Shown piece after piece: positions 29,462 through 29,723 of a stretch of 29,723 nt of DNA. How positions within the stretch are numbered: position 1 is the first letter of the stretch; each line of letters starts with the position of its first letter. The notes beneath the pieces are model-generated. The model saw only the letters and a program-made list of their open reading frames with translations. It made no database searches and had not been told where the DNA came from. Location: the IMG/VR virus record IMGVR_UViG_3300027137_000011, positions 1-29,723 of that record, one strand, 5' to 3'. The position numbers were made by a program, and so were the translations under genes. The DNA is from a virus.

Positions 29462-29721
29462 TTCTGGATCATCCTCAGTTGGGTGATTAGGGCGTCGGAT
29501 GGGAACATATTTGCATCGTCTTCGAGCACCACATACGCGCCATTATTGCAGACAAACACAGCCACACGCTCAGGTGAGATGCGGTAGGACGAAATGAAAT
29601 CAATCCCTTTGTCTGGGCTGACATACTGTTGCCCATTGTACAGACGCATAAAGATCATCTGGTCATCAGAAATGCCGCCTGTATTATAATTGTGCTTTAC
29701 CCAGTGCGGTATTTGATTAGG
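29458..29721 (-). CDS. Hypothetical protein, N-terminus probably beyond the window (partial)
   Basis: The frame is open from the right edge to the TGA at 29458-29460. The internal ATG at 29658 would give 66 residues (MIFMRLYNGQQYVSPDKGID onward) but has no ribosome site, and the codons before it (WVKHNYNTGGISDDQ) read like protein, so the true start may lie outside. The sequence has beta strands (VAVFVCNN, GAYVVLEDD) and a C-terminal helix FPSDALITQLRMIQK that resembles the end of the protein at 28287-28583. I recognise no family. Confidence 0.5.
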   Translation of the reverse strand, partial: PNQIPHWVKHNYNTGGISDDQMIFMRLYNGQQYVSPDKGIDFISSYRISPERVAVFVCNNGAYVVLEDDANMFPSDALITQLRMIQK

Positions 29722-29723
29722 TG

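Noticed and set aside
1-29723. tRNA genes or ribosomal RNA
   Set aside because: No cloverleaf or rRNA-like stretch was noticed by eye, and there is little non-coding room; a dedicated search would be needed to exclude a tRNA completely.

Overview
The window is a piece of a tailed double-stranded DNA phage genome (or a prophage with the same content). Genes are packed almost without gaps. Most junctions are 1-4 base stop/start overlaps or gaps of a few bases. I see no rRNA, tRNA, IS element or CRISPR array, and no stretch over 300 bases without a gene. The best host clue is a GcrA-like regulator at 21525-21983 (-). GcrA is known as an alphaproteobacterial cell-cycle regulator, so an alphaproteobacterial host is inferred. 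The combination of a fibre-to-tail adaptor, three large ejection-type proteins and no visible tape-measure or sheath gene suggests a short-tailed (podovirus-like) virion, also an inference. Terminase, portal, major capsid, DNA polymerase and integrase are not in this window.

Plus strand, 1-21292 (late genes). (a) 1-3294: the end of a glycine-rich tail fibre, a fibre-associated protein, a second fibre-like protein, a short coiled-coil protein, a protein made of twelve 22-24 residue repeats, and a fibre-tail adaptor. (b) 3291-5559: lysis region with three small membrane proteins (holin candidates), a GH24 lysozyme with a C-terminal hydrophobic anchor, and an overlapping inner/outer spanin pair. 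(c) 5559-7003: seven very small genes in a row, most of them lysine-rich. One (6824-7003) is only 59 codons long. (d) 7019-13260: a 578-residue virion protein, a short structural protein, a GNAT-type acetyltransferase, and two helical/disordered proteins likely to be internal virion proteins. (e) 13281-21029: a 2582-residue giant protein with hydrophobic ends and an internal HExxH metallopeptidase-like site, followed by a small HNH protein.

Minus strand, 29723-21293 (DNA metabolism and regulation, converging on the late genes). In transcription order: two small unknown genes (the first open at the window edge), a Cas4/RecB-like nuclease with four cysteines suited to an Fe-S cluster, a small unknown gene, a VRR-NUC nuclease, an SNF2-like helicase/ATPase, a short coiled-coil protein, a probable ssDNA-binding protein with an acidic tail, a 971-residue primase-helicase (archaeo-eukaryotic primase plus DUF927-type ATPase), the GcrA-like regulator, and a small unknown gene. 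The two blocks meet tail to tail with zero spacing at 21292/21293.

Taken together, the minus-strand genes would prime, unwind, coat and process phage DNA and possibly redirect host transcription. The plus-strand genes would build the adsorption apparatus, load the ejection proteins into the virion and lyse the cell. All functions are from motif recognition by eye; no database search was possible.
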